The notes beneath the pieces are model-generated. The model worked only from the letters and a program-made list of their open reading frames with translations. It was not told the DNA's origin and ran no database searches. Positions 62,599-64,000 of a stretch of 64,000 nt of DNA are shown here, piece after piece (within the stretch, counting starts at the first letter, position 1; every line of letters starts with the position of its first letter). The position numbers and the translations under genes are program-made. Source of the DNA: Chaetomium olivaceum (lineage: Eukaryota; Ascomycota; Sordariomycetes; Sordariales; Chaetomiaceae). The stretch is from positions 930,001-994,000 of the forward strand of contig JAYWVB010000007.1 of the NCBI GenBank assembly GCA_039881045.1, given 5' to 3'.

Positions 62599-64000
62599 TG
62601 GTGGTCTAAGGTAGTAGTAGTTCGGGTGTTTCTGAAATATCATGATCAAGTTGTATTTGTAAATGGTTCAATAATTAGCTTCTCTACAATTGCTTAGTGG
62701 ACGTTTTCGATTGTAAAGAAGACTCCTGGTGCCACGAATTAAATTAATATTTGTGGAAAGTTGATTAGACTTCGCTCTCATTTAGCTCTCGGGCAGGCCG
62801 GTGGTGAGGTTGAATGCACTTCCAGGTTATGGGTAATTACCTAGGTACTACATACATACAGATTACAATACCTTCCATGACTCCCATCTTTTATCTTTTT
62901 ATCTTTTTAGCAGTGGACAGCTGAGGTGAGACAGGCGCGTGATTGCGATGTGAGACGCGACACCGGAACACCTTGACCCGGCGGAAGCGTTCAGGGCCCA
63001 GGGTTCCTCCCCTATCGGTTCAACCTGGAAATTGGTCAAATTGGGCAACCTCGCAAGCCGTGCGCGGGAAGGTGGAAGCCGAAACTAGTGTACACGTGTA
63101 GGCACGACGTTGTCGTCAGAGGCAGGCACGGCAGCTGAGTGACAGGGAATGACAGAGAATGACAGGGAGTGACCGGGAGTGACAGGGGAGCATTTCCACG
63201 GAACACGGAAACTGCTTGGCAACCCCCACTCACCAGCGTTGCATTCCCCGCAGCCGATGACTTCATTGCTTTTTGAACCAGCCGATCTCGAACCTTTTTC
63301 CTACTCACAGCCACGACAGCAGCGTCGTACCCAGCTGAGATTCTTTGCCACACCGGAGCCTCGACTCAATCCCCAGAGCGCGAGCTCCCTATTGGGTGCA
63401 TACGTATTTTCGATGCCGACTTTTCAAAAACCCGGAGACCCCTCTCCTAGAATCGTTGGAGTGGAATTAAATCGTGCCAATGGGACGACAATCCATGGCA
63501 TGGTTGTGGCAATCAGCCTGGCAGCTAACCTTGTTGAGCCTGAAGGCCCCTTGTGAGCCTGTGAGCATTGTCTCACTCATTGTGCGGTGCGACCCGTTAC
63601 GGAGAGTCCGTGTGCTCGATCCGAGTTTTGCTACCCTCCGCTTCCAAATTTCAATCCTCTCTTCTTCCCCCATCTTCAATTTCTCGGGCATTGCACTCCG
63701 GCCGCGGTACCGTGTCCGGTAATTGCTACGTAAAAATATATAGGGGATGACCCTAACCAAAGCCGCCCCCTTCCCGCGCCGCGCCTGCTTGTCGCTTTCC
63801 GGATCATCTTCTCCTCGCGCGCTGCACAGTATCTCGGGATTATTTATATCTGCAACGACCGCCCTGCCGTGCCGAAGATCGTTTGCCTCTTCTTCCTGTT
63901 CCATTCGACCAGCGCCCGCCATCCCTCACGTTTCCATCCCTCGCTGCTCCGAGTCCCTACTTTCTCCCTCGCACCACTCCCTTCTTCCCGCCATATCACC
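62599..64000. other. Terminal region, no gene recognised
   Basis: Contains TTACCTAGGTAC near 62837-62848 and a short tandem of GTGACAGGGAATGACAGAGAATGACAGGG-type units at about 63135-63190 (unit about 10 bp). Open frames at 63179-63922 on both strands show no domain. The last 200 bp are pyrimidine-rich and may be the promoter of a gene beyond the window. Confidence 0.5.

Noticed and set aside
1..64000. CRISPR arrays, rRNA genes and bacterial-type operons
   Set aside because: None seen; gene structure with spliceosomal introns is eukaryotic throughout.

Overview
The window is nuclear DNA from a filamentous ascomycete. Genes are GC-rich, with many short GT-AG introns (about 50-130 nt) whose branch points look like CTAAC or CTGAC. 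The families present (FTA2-like, rhodopsin-domain membrane protein, NACHT STAND protein, DUF3716, Zn2Cys6 factor, LCL2, MAL-type permease) point to Sordariomycetes, probably Sordariales/Chaetomiaceae. That placement is inferred from family recognition, not from a search.

Layout. 1-3.2 kb: a broken metallophosphoesterase gene beside an intact pogo/Fot1-type transposon with perfect 44-bp ends. 3.5-13.5 kb: an FTA2-like gene, an intron-containing tRNA-Ser(GCT), a MYND-finger protein, a BTB protein with a long acidic tail, and an unknown protein. 13.9-28.8 kb is the accessory part: a degraded NACHT relic, a secreted class 3 lipase, a rhodopsin-domain membrane protein, a zinc-finger/NACHT fusion gene, two standalone genes carrying the same zinc-finger module, and a cytochrome P450. 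30-50.9 kb is mostly housekeeping: thymidylate kinase, GTP cyclohydrolase I, TAF11, a C2H2/DUF3716/cupin protein, mitochondrial bL27m, LCL2 and the PP1 regulator GLC8/inhibitor-2, plus two unknown proteins. 52-62.6 kb: a Zn2Cys6 regulator divergent from a maltose-type permease, then myo-inositol oxygenase, then a dead kinase-like gene. The ends hold no recognisable gene.

How the genes may work together. The clearest unit is 19.5-26 kb. One gene joins a cysteine/histidine zinc-finger module to a NACHT STAND core, and two neighbours carry the same module alone. This resembles the known fungal arrangement of an NLR next to a gene encoding a protein like its own N-terminal domain. A decayed NACHT copy 5 kb away suggests local birth and death of such genes. 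The Zn2Cys6 regulator and sugar permease share one promoter region and may be a regulator-transporter pair.

Caution on sequence quality. At least ten single-base frame breaks interrupt otherwise conserved reading frames, including essential-type genes (GTP cyclohydrolase I twice, TAF11). Most lie at short G/C runs. I read most as assembly errors and annotate the genes through them. The metallophosphoesterase, the 13.9-kb relic and the 61-kb kinase-like gene carry extra lesions and are called pseudogenes. All exon boundaries come from reading splice signals and keeping frame; none is confirmed by transcripts.
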